The notes: generated by a model from the letters alone, not told the origin. Counted from the stretch's first letter, positions 6,966-15,324 are shown. The stretch: 20,899 bases of DNA from an uncultured Clostridia bacterium (GCA_947307375.1 CAMZIX010000010.1:1-20899); one strand, 5' to 3'. Numbers and translations are program-made.

Positions 6966-7853
6966 TCATACGTCATAGCTCTTGTCGATTTTCCTCAGTT
7001 CCTTAAAGGTGTCAATCTCGATAATATCGCCTTCCTTGCATTCTCGAACTTCGATTTTATAGTTATCATGAAACACGGTCGTTGGGATCTGCGTCCAGAA
7101 CCATTCTTTACCGCCCGGCATCTCAAACGCTTCCTTCAGATCGGTAGCCAGCTTCTTTCCGGATTCTGCATCCCAATAGGATATACCGTATTCCTGATAG
7201 CAATCGATCCCGCCGACCTTGTGCGTGGCGATATATCCGTCCTTCAGGGTAAAACACCAGTCATCAGAACGCTCTTTGTAGAAGCCGAGGAAGTTGGAGC
7301 AGTACTGATATTTCTTGATCAGTTCCGGCTTTTGGAGAAGCAAGTCCGACTCGAAAAGATAGGCATTGGAGAAGAGATACCTGGCGCAAAGAGCGGAGCT
7401 GATGTTGTTTGTCTCATTATAAGCAGGATTTTCGATAAACTTGATCATCGGGTATTTATAAAGAAGTTGATCAAATTGCTCCGCCAGATAGCCGCGTACG
7501 ATGTAGATTTCTTCGATCCCGGCGGCGAGACAGGCGTCGATCAAGCCGTCAATAATCCTCTTTCCGTGCACGCGAACCAGCGGCTTCGGGGTATTGAGCG
7601 TTACCGGAACAAGGCGGGTACCGAATCCGGCGGCGATAAACACAGCCCGTTTTGCACGATAGGGTTCGAGGGCTTCTTTCCCTGCCTCGGTAATCCGATT
7701 GTCCTTTAAGTATCCGCTTTGTTCAAGAGACTCAATTTCTAGAAGGATAGACGCCAACGAGTTCTTTGATGATCCGGATATCTCATCGGGCGACTTCAAG
7801 AACCCGGACGAATCCACCGAAGTCAGAATATCAAACTCCATTCGAGATAGCAT
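6966..7853 (-). CDS. LicC-type cytidylyltransferase with N-terminal winged-helix-like domain (copy 2)
   Basis: Predicted nucleotidyltransferase, 295 aa, a close paralogue of copy 1. The two are nearly collinear over the catalytic domain, with identical runs such as EQ/DQFDQLLYKYPMIKF and ELIKxYQY. Motifs are IAAGFGTRL (73-81), LNTPKPL (86-92), ESD (158-160), SDDWCF and IEIDTFKEL near the end. Unlike copy 1, the glycine-rich loop is canonical. The N-terminal ~60 residues keep the winged-helix length and the closing ITEAG, but the middle is much diverged, so DNA binding is less certain. No kinase domain is present. I chose the ATG at 7853, ten bases after AGGAGG; upstream in-frame starts lack a binding site. 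There is no clear promoter of its own, so it may be read through from the flippase gene. It may activate the same phosphoamine as copy 1 or a related one. Confidence 0.85.
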   Translation of the reverse strand: MLSRMEFDILTSVDSSGFLKSPDEISGSSKNSLASILLEIESLEQSGYLKDNRITEAGKEALEPYRAKRAVFIAAGFGTRLVPVTLNTPKPLVRVHGKRIIDGLIDACLAAGIEEIYIVRGYLAEQFDQLLYKYPMIKFIENPAYNETNNISSALCARYLFSNAYLFESDLLLQKPELIKKYQYCSNFLGFYKERSDDWCFTLKDGYIATHKVGGIDCYQEYGISYWDAESGKKLATDLKEAFEMPGGKEWFWTQIPTTVFHDNYKIEVRECKEGDIIEIDTFKELRKIDKSYDV

Positions 7854-7889
7854 TGGGCAATAGCCTCCTTGTTTTTTGTGAGCATGATC

Positions 7890-7907
7890 GCCGCTGTTTT
7901 CAGCGGC
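7890..7907. other. Small hairpin ahead of cytidylyltransferase copy 2
   Basis: GCCGCTG and CAGCGGC form a seven-base-pair stem around TTTT. It sits about 30 bases before the ribosome binding site of the gene at 6966-7853. No T-run follows on the minus strand, so it is an mRNA leader structure rather than a terminator. Confidence 0.35.
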
Positions 7908-7969
7908 CACGCAAAAACCCCGATTGTCGGTTGGGAAAAAGATGATATCGGCGCTTTTCTCCGATCGTT

Positions 7970-9424
7970 TCAGACTTTCATTTTTGCCAAGGCCTCAAAC
8001 AAAAGCTTTCGCTGTTTGAACAGATAAATAACAATTCCTATGGCAGGGATGTATCGAATATAAATGGGCGCTTTATACAGGAAATTACATGCCAGGCAGG
8101 CAAGTGTTACGACGCTTAAGGTCAGCACAATGACTTTATCGTCGTAAACCTTTTCTTTTTCGATCTTAGCAATATTAAAATAATGCATGAGGATCAAAAT
8201 GACATGGGAAACATAGGTCGTATATCCGGCTGCAACATATCCGAATCGTTTGATGGCAACGTAATTCAAAATAATATTGGTAACAGCCGCCGTAAAAGAG
8301 GCCAGCATAATATTGACAGATTTTTTGTGGAAGAACGACACCGCAGCAAAAGCGTCATACATGGAATATGTAAAAATGCCGGCCGCAATAGGAGGGATAA
8401 TGTAGATGCCTTCGAGGTAGTCGTCAGTAGCAAAGATTTTAATGAATTCTGGGGCGATGATGGAGCCCAAAATGCAAAACGCACCGACAAACATCCATAA
8501 AGGCTTCACCGCTTCTCTTATTTCTTTAAATGCGCGCTCTCCCAGCTTTGCATTAACGAATGGACTGAAAGCAATCATCAGCGCGCGCCAAAACAGGATC
8601 CCGATGGAAGACAAGATGGAAACAAGGCCGTATATTCCGGCTTTATCTATCCCGACCATTTTCCCGATCATGATTTTATCGGTACCGTTCAATACGACAA
8701 AACTGACATAATGAGGAATAAGCGGGATGGCAAATATCAGCGTGCTTTTCCAAAGAGGCGGATCGTAAAAGTTTCGTCCTTTGCTGAGGATATAAAAATA
8801 CAAAACCAATGCGACCAGCAGGTTTACAATACCTGCGCTCCACAATCTAACCTCGGCAAGGTTTGCTTCTTTATCCTTACAGTACATTACTAAGGCGATT
8901 GATACCAACTGCGCAACCAAAGCAGAGCCCACGGTTACCAGCAGCGTTATCTTATAATTGTATTCGTACCGTTGCTTCATGGTCCACAATTCAGTTGCAG
9001 GCTGAATCATGCCGGTGAGAAGCATAAGGATCATAAGGGAAGAAGGAATCCCGACCCAACTATTGACCTGTTTGCGCAGAGCAAAATAAACGACAAAAAT
9101 GCCCAATGAAACGGCCGTTATCAGGCCCAGCATGCTGGAGAGAAATTTCCACCTTTCATTTTTGTGCTCATACAGCCCTACGTTCAGGATGCCTGGATTT
9201 GTCAAGGTGACCGACATGATTACAGAAAGAATCGTCAGCCATGAATTGTAGATATTGATTACACCATACTCGCTCGTGGTAAGGAGACGTGTAAAAATAG
9301 GCGTTGTAAAATACTTTAATCCACTGATTGAAAAAGCCGCAATTCCAAAATAAAAGGTAGCCTTAACATTGATGGGCGCTTTTTTTATTGATGCAATGAA
9401 TTCCTTTATCTTTGTTAGCTGCAC
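7970..9424 (-). CDS. Wzx-type polysaccharide flippase
   Basis: Integral membrane protein, 484 aa, of the polysaccharide transport branch of the MATE/MVF superfamily. It would flip undecaprenyl-linked repeat units across the membrane. It has many hydrophobic segments over its whole length, consistent with 12-14 helices. The N-terminal region FTRLLTTSEYGVINIYNSW is the family hallmark (xxRLLxxxEYGxxxxxxS). The IMIGKMVGIDKAGIYG stretch in the middle is equally typical. The start is a GTG, seven bases after GGAGG. The gene follows the Wzy-like polymerase after 140 bases in which I see no clear promoter, and it precedes the cytidylyltransferases. Together with Wzy and Wzz it defines a Wzx/Wzy-dependent pathway. 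The family is secure; the substrate is unknown. Confidence 0.9.
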   Translation of the reverse strand: MQLTKIKEFIASIKKAPINVKATFYFGIAAFSISGLKYFTTPIFTRLLTTSEYGVINIYNSWLTILSVIMSVTLTNPGILNVGLYEHKNERWKFLSSMLGLITAVSLGIFVVYFALRKQVNSWVGIPSSLMILMLLTGMIQPATELWTMKQRYEYNYKITLLVTVGSALVAQLVSIALVMYCKDKEANLAEVRLWSAGIVNLLVALVLYFYILSKGRNFYDPPLWKSTLIFAIPLIPHYVSFVVLNGTDKIMIGKMVGIDKAGIYGLVSILSSIGILFWRALMIAFSPFVNAKLGERAFKEIREAVKPLWMFVGAFCILGSIIAPEFIKIFATDDYLEGIYIIPPIAAGIFTYSMYDAFAAVSFFHKKSVNIMLASFTAAVTNIILNYVAIKRFGYVAAGYTTYVSHVILILMHYFNIAKIEKEKVYDDKVIVLTLSVVTLACLACNFLYKAPIYIRYIPAIGIVIYLFKQRKLLFEALAKMKV

Positions 9425-9564
9425 TATGCATCCTCCAGAGTCGCATGCGGATCATCGCAATTGATTGTTGCCTGAATCGGATCTTCCGACCCGATCTGCC
9501 TCAATAGAGCCTCCGCAATGATATGAGCTCACAATGGTTCCGCAAAGGAGTCGTCTGCTGCAGA

Positions 9565-10923
9565 TCAGGCCCTTGCGGACGGGAAAAACAATGAGGCAGA
9601 AGACAAATAAACCGACGCGCAATAGAATAACCAAAACTGAACGAGAGAGAAGGTTTGATCAAAGAAAAATAAAAACGCAAAGAAAATCTGCATGAAAAGC
9701 GATACGGCATTAATGCAGATCGTTTTATCTATCGCTTCAGTATGCCCGCCGTCAGCGCGAATTCCCGTCAGTCGAATATATTGCTGACCGGTTTTTACAA
9801 ATATATATCCCATGGGAATTAAAAGCAGGAAAAAACCGACGATGCCGTATTCACACAGAATATGTAAATAAACAATATGCGGACTTAATACCTGCGTGCC
9901 CGCGCCCGTTATTCTTGCCGATTGCGGAATATACTTGCTGTATGAATCCAGACCGGCACCGAATACAGGGCGTTGGAGGAATAATTCCCAACCCCACTTC
10001 CATAACTGGACTCTGCCGCTGGTTACGTCTCGCCCACTGTCAATATTTTTAAAAAATGAAATATAGCGGTCCATAAGACCGGCGCTAAGAAAAATGGGCA
10101 GCAAATAAAAGACTGCGATAATGAGAACGATGAGTATGGCCAATGCGGCACTTAAGTGACGCTTATTGATTTTTCCGCGTTTTTGAAAGCTGTCTATGAT
10201 CCAAATCAGCATAAAGGCAAACAGCATGGACACCAATTCACCTTTGCGCCCTAAAAAAAGCAATGCTATCAACAATATCCCGCACAGAAGCAACTGCATG
10301 AAGTAGGTCTTTCCGGTCTGCTTCTTGTGCCTGTTAATATATCCATTTAAAACAGCAAGCCCCATAACCAACAGATAAGCTGTATACGTGACGCCGCCAA
10401 GCGATACTCCATATCCGTTCGCAGAGGTCAAGTCGGCATACTGTTTTCGATTCTCGCCCAATATTGGATAAATCAAGCTGCGGTATAGGTGAGGGAACAG
10501 AGAAAAAAAGATAGTATAAACAGCAACAGCCAATGCGGCAGTCAGAAGGATTTTCAGCATTTTTTCTGCACTGGCCTGTTCGGGATTTGAGAAAAACAAC
10601 ATGAACGCGCAAAAAAGAATAATCCCGATATAATATATATTTGCGTTGTTTTTCTCGCTATCAAATCTTAAAAAGTTGAAAAGCATGACGACGGCAATCC
10701 AAACGAAAGAGAATCTGATCGGATCTACGCGAAGAAAACCGCCCCTTTTTTCTCTCAGTAATTGATAAATAAAGCTGGCAGCAACGAGAATCAGGCAAAG
10801 ACCCATGGAAACATAGGCGGAAAGGCTAAGATCATAATAAATGAAATAGGTACAGGAAAAGAGAACGAAGAAAAGAAACGGAGGGTCTTGAACTTTGTTT
10901 ATTCTAACCCGACTGATCCTCAT
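9565..10923 (-). CDS. Wzy-like polysaccharide polymerase / O-antigen ligase family
   Basis: Integral membrane protein, 452 aa, with about 11-12 hydrophobic segments and short hydrophilic loops. The large periplasmic loop carries the Wzy_C hallmark: SGRDVTSGRVQLWKWG at about residues 296-311, then RPVFGAGLDSY (318-328), with HIVYLHILCEYGIVGF near 349-364. FLGRKGE (223-229) corresponds to the conserved arginine turn before the loop. These features fit the polymerases and ligases that join undecaprenyl-linked glycan units. In a Gram-positive setting beside Wzx and Wzz it is most likely a polymerase. GGAGG lies nine bases before the ATG. It follows a LicD gene after 109 bases. A ligase to another acceptor, such as peptidoglycan or protein, is the main alternative. 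Confidence 0.88.
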   Translation of the reverse strand: MRISRVRINKVQDPPFLFFVLFSCTYFIYYDLSLSAYVSMGLCLILVAASFIYQLLREKRGGFLRVDPIRFSFVWIAVVMLFNFLRFDSEKNNANIYYIGIILFCAFMLFFSNPEQASAEKMLKILLTAALAVAVYTIFFSLFPHLYRSLIYPILGENRKQYADLTSANGYGVSLGGVTYTAYLLVMGLAVLNGYINRHKKQTGKTYFMQLLLCGILLIALLFLGRKGELVSMLFAFMLIWIIDSFQKRGKINKRHLSAALAILIVLIIAVFYLLPIFLSAGLMDRYISFFKNIDSGRDVTSGRVQLWKWGWELFLQRPVFGAGLDSYSKYIPQSARITGAGTQVLSPHIVYLHILCEYGIVGFFLLLIPMGYIFVKTGQQYIRLTGIRADGGHTEAIDKTICINAVSLFMQIFFAFLFFFDQTFSLVQFWLFYCASVYLSSASLFFPSARA

Positions 10924-11032
10924 GCGATTATTCCTCCAAATATACTTGCCGTTGTTTCTCTTCCTTCGTCACGGGCGTCTTTCCCGATTCACGCCAAGAA
11001 ACGGCGCAAAAACGTCTCGCTGCCAAGCTTGA

Positions 11033-11851
11033 TTATTTGTTAAACTGAACTTCCCAAACATCCAGATGCGTTGTTTCTTTCGGCCCGTCAGGAACCACCA
11101 TATAATCTTTCCCATACAGGTTGCTCAGATACCGGTCGTAACCGGAGGGAACGGGAAATCTGGAGTCATTGAAATCCATATACACAGGGTCTGACATGTA
11201 TTCTTTTTCTATCGTCTCGCGTTCCCCATAATGGGCTGGCAAACTGCACGCTACCAATCGGGAGGTATTATAGTCATGAGCTCTGGCCAGGGAATTCATT
11301 AATGACGCGAAGAAATGAACGCCAAAGAGCCTGGCGATTCGCCCGACGATCTTCCTCAAAACAATAAATCTGTGCTCCGGCAGATACATCCGTCTTGTCG
11401 CCTCAGAGCACACAGTATCAAGCACCTTCAAGGTCCAATAGAAGACTTTCCTTTTCCAGGCCGCATCCGATACCCCGTCAATGGGAAAAACATCCACGCT
11501 TACCCCAATGTCAGGAGAATAGACTGTTTTATGAATCACCCGGGTGTTGGGGTCCCACACCCGCGCGTAGGATAAATTGCAATTCTTGTCGTTATCCAGC
11601 GTGCAAATGCGAAACCGGCTTGTGGTCTTTGCTTCAAATAGCCGGATGAATTTTTCATAATCATCCCGGGGCATCATGACGTCTCCGTCGTCATCCCAGG
11701 GGATAAAGCCATGGTGGCGCACTGCCCCGAGGCAGGTCCCTCCGGAAAGAAAGTATTTGATGTCATTCTCCCGGCAGAAGGAATCAATTTCACACAGAAT
11801 CTCATACACGATCGATTGCATTTTTGCAACCGTTTCATCCTTGACATACAT
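11033..11851 (-). CDS. LicD-family phosphotransferase (copy A)
   Basis: Predicted LicD/fukutin-family enzyme, 272 aa. These transfer phosphocholine, or polyol phosphates in relatives such as FKRP, from a CDP donor to a sugar. The core signature is intact: GGTCLGAVRH (37-46), GFIPWDDDGDVMMPRDDYEKF starting at 48, and SVDVFPIDG in the middle, supplying the acidic metal-binding residues. I chose the ATG at 11851, just after the stop of the upstream LicD gene and behind AAGGA at 11 bases; an upstream start would overlap that gene by over 60 bases. Copies A and B share an insertion-free layout and the segment NLYGxDYM near the C-terminus, so they look like a tandem duplication. The transferred group may be CMP-activated phosphoamine or a polyol phosphate. 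Family is secure; donor is unknown. Confidence 0.88.
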   Translation of the reverse strand: MYVKDETVAKMQSIVYEILCEIDSFCRENDIKYFLSGGTCLGAVRHHGFIPWDDDGDVMMPRDDYEKFIRLFEAKTTSRFRICTLDNDKNCNLSYARVWDPNTRVIHKTVYSPDIGVSVDVFPIDGVSDAAWKRKVFYWTLKVLDTVCSEATRRMYLPEHRFIVLRKIVGRIARLFGVHFFASLMNSLARAHDYNTSRLVACSLPAHYGERETIEKEYMSDPVYMDFNDSRFPVPSGYDRYLSNLYGKDYMVVPDGPKETTHLDVWEVQFNK

Positions 11852-11858
11852 ATCGCAA

Positions 11859-12692
11859 TCATTCCTTGTTAAAAACGAGTTCCCAGTCATCAATCTGCAT
11901 GTAACAGTGCTCGACTGCATTCTCGGGGATCTTCATATAATCTCCATACAGGTTCGTCAGGTAGCTCTTGTAATCCGCAGGGACAGACATTTCCACCCCA
12001 TTAAACGGGAGCAGGGTCGAATTCTCAAAAATCGACCTGTCCATGATCTCTCGCTTCCCATACCCGGGATCGATGCCTACTCCGGCGTATTTCGATGTGT
12101 TATAGGGGTATTTCAAAGCCAGCTTATCCATCATTAGGGAAAAAAACCGCCATCCGAGAGGCTTTAAAAATACACGCAAAAGCTTTTTCAGGAGGATCAG
12201 ATGCTCTTGCGCATGATAATTCACCTTTTCCGAGTTGAAGGCCAAGAATTCTAACAGGCGCATACGTTTTAAGAAAAACACCCTTGCCAGGCCGCTTTCC
12301 GGAAAGCCGTCGATCGGAAAGAGATCGACACATGCGCCGACTTCTATATCCTGCAGGTTTTTATGCTTTAAAACCGTGTTTCCATCCCACACTCGGCCGA
12401 ATTGCCGCTTCCATTTCGGATCGATCTGCAAAGCTGCAATCTCATATTTTCGGTTTGGATCATTTTTGTATTCGCGGAGGAACCGCTCGTAATCCGGCCG
12501 GGGGAACATGATGTCGGCATCGTAATCCCAAGGAATAAAACCCTGGTGTCTGGCTGCGCCGAGACAGGTTCCGGCGCATAAAAAATACCGGATACCCTTC
12601 TCCTTGCAGAATCTGTCAATCTCGCACATGATGGGAAAAATGCATTCCTGAATGCGCTCGATCGCCTTTTTTTGATTGGAATAGTCCTTCAT
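11859..12692 (-). CDS. LicD-family phosphotransferase (copy B)
   Basis: Predicted LicD-family enzyme, 277 aa. It carries AGTCLGAARH (40-49), then PWDYDAD (54-60) and MFPRPDYERF, and ACVDLFPIDG in the middle. The usual run of three aspartates after the tryptophan is D-Y-D here, so one acidic position is lost. Related enzymes tolerate other residues at that site, so it is probably still active. GGAG lies seven bases before the ATG. The stop is seven bases before the start of copy A, so the two are cotranscribed and probably coupled. It follows the SDR gene by 45 bases. It may use the CDP-polyol made by the IspD-like and SDR pair or the product of the LicC-like enzymes. The family is secure; substrate is open. 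Confidence 0.88.
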   Translation of the reverse strand: MKDYSNQKKAIERIQECIFPIMCEIDRFCKEKGIRYFLCAGTCLGAARHQGFIPWDYDADIMFPRPDYERFLREYKNDPNRKYEIAALQIDPKWKRQFGRVWDGNTVLKHKNLQDIEVGACVDLFPIDGFPESGLARVFFLKRMRLLEFLAFNSEKVNYHAQEHLILLKKLLRVFLKPLGWRFFSLMMDKLALKYPYNTSKYAGVGIDPGYGKREIMDRSIFENSTLLPFNGVEMSVPADYKSYLTNLYGDYMKIPENAVEHCYMQIDDWELVFNKE

Positions 12693-12737
12693 TGCAAGTC
12701 TCCACTCAACAAGATGAAAGCCTTGACGGACAGCCGC

Positions 12738-13808
12738 TCATCTCTGTGCGCTTCGGTCTAACTCTTTCAATATTTCGACGGTGTGTGAAAAACCGCCTTG
12801 GGCATCAAACAGTCCTTTCCAGCCAAGAGAAAGAAGTTCTGTGCTATCGAGCGACGAATTGCTCATCGGATTGAACCCTTTTTTCTCTGTCTCCGTAGGA
12901 AGCTCCATTTTCAGTTCTACACCTGCGGTTCTGACAAGGATCTCGGCCATTTGCCGAATGTTGATGATAGAATCGGGGTTTGAAATATTATAGGCGTGAA
13001 TGGGCTGGCCTTTCAGGAGCACCTTCAGAATTGCCGATGCACAGTCAAGGCAGTAGCAATAGCTCCTGATCTGCGATCCATCGCTCTTCATGACGATGTC
13101 TTCTCCGCGGGCCACAGCATAAACCCACGCAGATGAGACCCTGTTATCCGACTGCACTGCCGTTGGACCATAGATGTGCCCCGGCCGGACAATCACGGAC
13201 TCCACTCCGTATTCGTCATAATAGGAAGCGCACATGGTTTCCGCTGCGCACTTTCCGATAGAGTACGAGTTCCTGGGATTCAGAAGATCAATCCAACCAT
13301 ATTCGTCTGCTTTGCTCGGCCCATCGTGTTCCTTCCTGCCGTAAACCTCGGAGGAAGAAATATAGAGAACCCGCTTGGTTCCCATTTCCTTTGCATAATC
13401 CAACAGATTCTTCATCCCGAGGAAATTGCTCAGCATGGTCTCAACAGGTTCTTTGACGATCTTATTCGGAGAAGCATTGCTCGCTCCGTGAATAATATAA
13501 TCGCAAGGAAGGTTCAGTGCGTTTCCTGCTGCGGACGCGTCATAGGGCACAAACGTAAACCACTCTCTGCCGGAATAGGGGGCGAAGCGACTATCGGCCT
13601 TTTTTTCACTCCGTCCGGCGGCCAGAAGCTTTATCTTTGCCTCGTGCGTCTCATTCCATCGGATGAGGATATCCGCTACAGCTGAGCAGATGAGCCCTGT
13701 GCAGCCGGTAATCAGCACACGTCTGCCCGCTAACTCGTCCAGCTCCGGCAAGGCGGCTATTTCCTCATCCAGATCTGAAATCCACAGTTTGCTGTCGTAA
13801 ATACTCAT
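12738..13808 (-). CDS. NAD-dependent epimerase/dehydratase family (extended SDR)
   Basis: Rossmann-fold nucleotide-sugar enzyme, 356 aa. The cofactor loop TGCTGLIC (34-41) has cysteine where the third glycine of TGxxGxxG normally sits. Catalytic elements are present: ISSSEVYG (150-157) and YSIGK with Tyr182 and Lys186, followed by RPGHIYGP. The SDR starts four bases after the IspD-like stop, with AAGGA nine bases before its ATG, so the two genes are coupled. In some pneumococcal capsule loci, as I recall, an IspD-like enzyme and an epimerase-like enzyme make a CDP-pentitol together; that pairing would explain this one. Reduction of a CDP-ketose or epimerisation of an NDP-sugar are the two main readings. 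The fold is certain; the reaction is not. Confidence 0.85.
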   Translation of the reverse strand: MSIYDSKLWISDLDEEIAALPELDELAGRRVLITGCTGLICSAVADILIRWNETHEAKIKLLAAGRSEKKADSRFAPYSGREWFTFVPYDASAAGNALNLPCDYIIHGASNASPNKIVKEPVETMLSNFLGMKNLLDYAKEMGTKRVLYISSSEVYGRKEHDGPSKADEYGWIDLLNPRNSYSIGKCAAETMCASYYDEYGVESVIVRPGHIYGPTAVQSDNRVSSAWVYAVARGEDIVMKSDGSQIRSYCYCLDCASAILKVLLKGQPIHAYNISNPDSIINIRQMAEILVRTAGVELKMELPTETEKKGFNPMSNSSLDSTELLSLGWKGLFDAQGGFSHTVEILKELDRSAQR

Positions 13809-13812
13809 AAAC

Positions 13813-14529
13813 CTAATCCTTCAGCCAGTCAGAGCGTTTGGCCGCCAGCAAAGCCTTAAAGATGTCGATATCCTCTACCGTTGTCAGTTTGATGTTTTTC
13901 TCGGAGCCGATGGAGAAGTACACCTGCTCGCCCATTTCAATTTTCAGTGTGCAGGACGCTACGGAATTTGTAATCCCGGCTTCCAGCGCACGTCTATGCA
14001 GATTACAAATATCACCGAGATAGAAGGCCTGCGGCGTCTGCGTCCGTTTAAGCCGGTCGCGAGGATAAGACCCCGTGGACACTATGCCGTCCTCCGTCTG
14101 CATCATGGCTTCGGCACACGGGATAACCGTTATAGCGTTCCCGTACTTGCGAGCAACGCGGATGTTGTCTGAAATAATTTCCGCGCTGACCATCGGCCGG
14201 ATAGCATCGTGAATCAAGACGATGTCATCCTTTTCAAAATGCTTTTCGAGCTCGAAAACACCATTGCGGATGGAATCCTGCCCATTCTTTCCGCCGGGAA
14301 CGATATACTGCAGCTTTTTGATACTAAACTGCTTTGCGTATGCCCAAAGCACCTGCTCCCAACCACTGATGCACACGACCGCGATCGCATCGATCTCCGG
14401 ATGCTTTTCAAACGCCTCAAGAGTATAAACGATTACCGGCCGCTCATTCACGGTGATAAACTGCTTCGGGATATCCTGGTGCATACGGTTTCCTGAGCCG
14501 CCCGCGATTAATAGCGCAATATTAGCCAT
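13813..14529 (-). CDS. IspD/TarI-like cytidylyltransferase
   Basis: CTP-dependent cytidylyltransferase, 238 aa, the normal length for IspD and TarI. Motifs in order are AGGSGNRM (9-16), PKQF (21-24), GGKNGQDSIRNG (79-90), HDAIRP (107-112) and RTQTPQAF (162-169), with TTVEDIDIF near the end. It activates a sugar- or polyol-phosphate, or methylerythritol phosphate, as a CDP derivative. Setting it between a LicD gene and an SDR gene in a surface-polymer cluster argues for a dedicated CDP-polyol enzyme rather than the isoprenoid housekeeping IspD, which would be expected elsewhere. GAGGAG lies nine bases before the ATG. It is four bases upstream of the SDR gene and 27 bases after the LicD gene. 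The class is firm; the substrate, for example ribitol-, ribulose- or xylulose-5-phosphate, is inferred. Confidence 0.87.
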   Translation of the reverse strand: MANIALLIAGGSGNRMHQDIPKQFITVNERPVIVYTLEAFEKHPEIDAIAVVCISGWEQVLWAYAKQFSIKKLQYIVPGGKNGQDSIRNGVFELEKHFEKDDIVLIHDAIRPMVSAEIISDNIRVARKYGNAITVIPCAEAMMQTEDGIVSTGSYPRDRLKRTQTPQAFYLGDICNLHRRALEAGITNSVASCTLKIEMGEQVYFSIGSEKNIKLTTVEDIDIFKALLAAKRSDWLKD

Positions 14530-14556
14530 TTCTCTTCGCTCCTCATTTTTCTGTTA

Positions 14557-15300
14557 TCAATGCTCCGTTCGAACAGGTGTCATATAATCCCCGTACTGTT
14601 CCTTCAAATAATTATCCCAGTTTTTTATTGCCATGAGTTCTGTGTTCTCAAAAAGAAGGATCGAGTAATCATCCATAAGCGCCGGGTCATATTCACAATC
14701 CAGGCTCTGGAAAATATCATTGCAGATCATAAGCGGCTGATTCGTATTTGTATTTCCCCAGGCAGAGAGAGAAGTGTACATTTTCTGTTTCCGCTCTTTT
14801 GAGAACAGCCTTCCCATTATCCGGGTTACCATGAGGGCAACTCGATATGCGAATGAAAAATCCTTCTTCTCATTCGTCTTGGTTTTCATCATTCCCTGAA
14901 GGAATTTCAGCCCAATGACTTTTAGCTTCTTCCTGAATTTCCCGGAAGGAACTCTGTCAACAATAAAGATGTCTAAGACCGGCGTGTCATCTTCGATTCC
15001 GTGCTGATTATAAACATCTTTCTCTACAATTTTATAAACCCACAACGGCGCCGTCAAAACATACCGCTCCATTTTCGGGAATGCTTGTCTCAACAAATCA
15101 AAGTTTTTCCTGTCCATGAGAATGTCTACATCATCATCCCACGGAATAAACCCCTTTTCCCTGACGGCTCCCAATAAAGTCCCACCTATCATGGAATAGG
15201 CGATACCGTTTTTCATGCAGAAAGCATGAAAATCTTTCATCATCGACAATAATATCCGCTGCTTTGAGGCAACATTATATTGATCATTGATATCTATCAT
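14557..15300 (-). CDS. LicD-family phosphotransferase (copy C)
   Basis: Predicted LicD-family enzyme, 247 aa, shorter and more divergent than copies A and B. It has the full canonical core GGTLLGAVREKGFIPWDDDVD (39-59), then DILMDR, and PVLDIFIVDRV in the middle instead of the VDVFPIDG of the other two. The C-terminus has YLKEQYGDYMTP, the family's usual ending. It sits directly upstream of the IspD-like and SDR genes with a 27-base gap, so it is the best candidate user of their CDP-polyol. AAAGG lies about 11 bases before the ATG, a weak site. It starts 24 bases after the FemAB-like gene. Phosphopolyol transfer is my preferred reading, phosphocholine or phosphonate transfer the alternative. 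Confidence 0.88.
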   Translation of the reverse strand: MIDINDQYNVASKQRILLSMMKDFHAFCMKNGIAYSMIGGTLLGAVREKGFIPWDDDVDILMDRKNFDLLRQAFPKMERYVLTAPLWVYKIVEKDVYNQHGIEDDTPVLDIFIVDRVPSGKFRKKLKVIGLKFLQGMMKTKTNEKKDFSFAYRVALMVTRIMGRLFSKERKQKMYTSLSAWGNTNTNQPLMICNDIFQSLDCEYDPALMDDYSILLFENTELMAIKNWDNYLKEQYGDYMTPVRTEH

Positions 15301-15324
15301 TTCAAGTATCGCCTTTCCTGTTGC

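Noticed and set aside
5907..7853. LicC-LicA fusion protein
   Set aside because: Both proteins end right after the EIDTF region; no aminoglycoside/choline-kinase motifs follow in any frame.
9425..9564. Possible promoter or small gene between Wzy and Wzx genes
   Set aside because: No hexamer pair close to consensus and no small frame with a binding site; only a five-base hairpin TCGGA/TCCGA.
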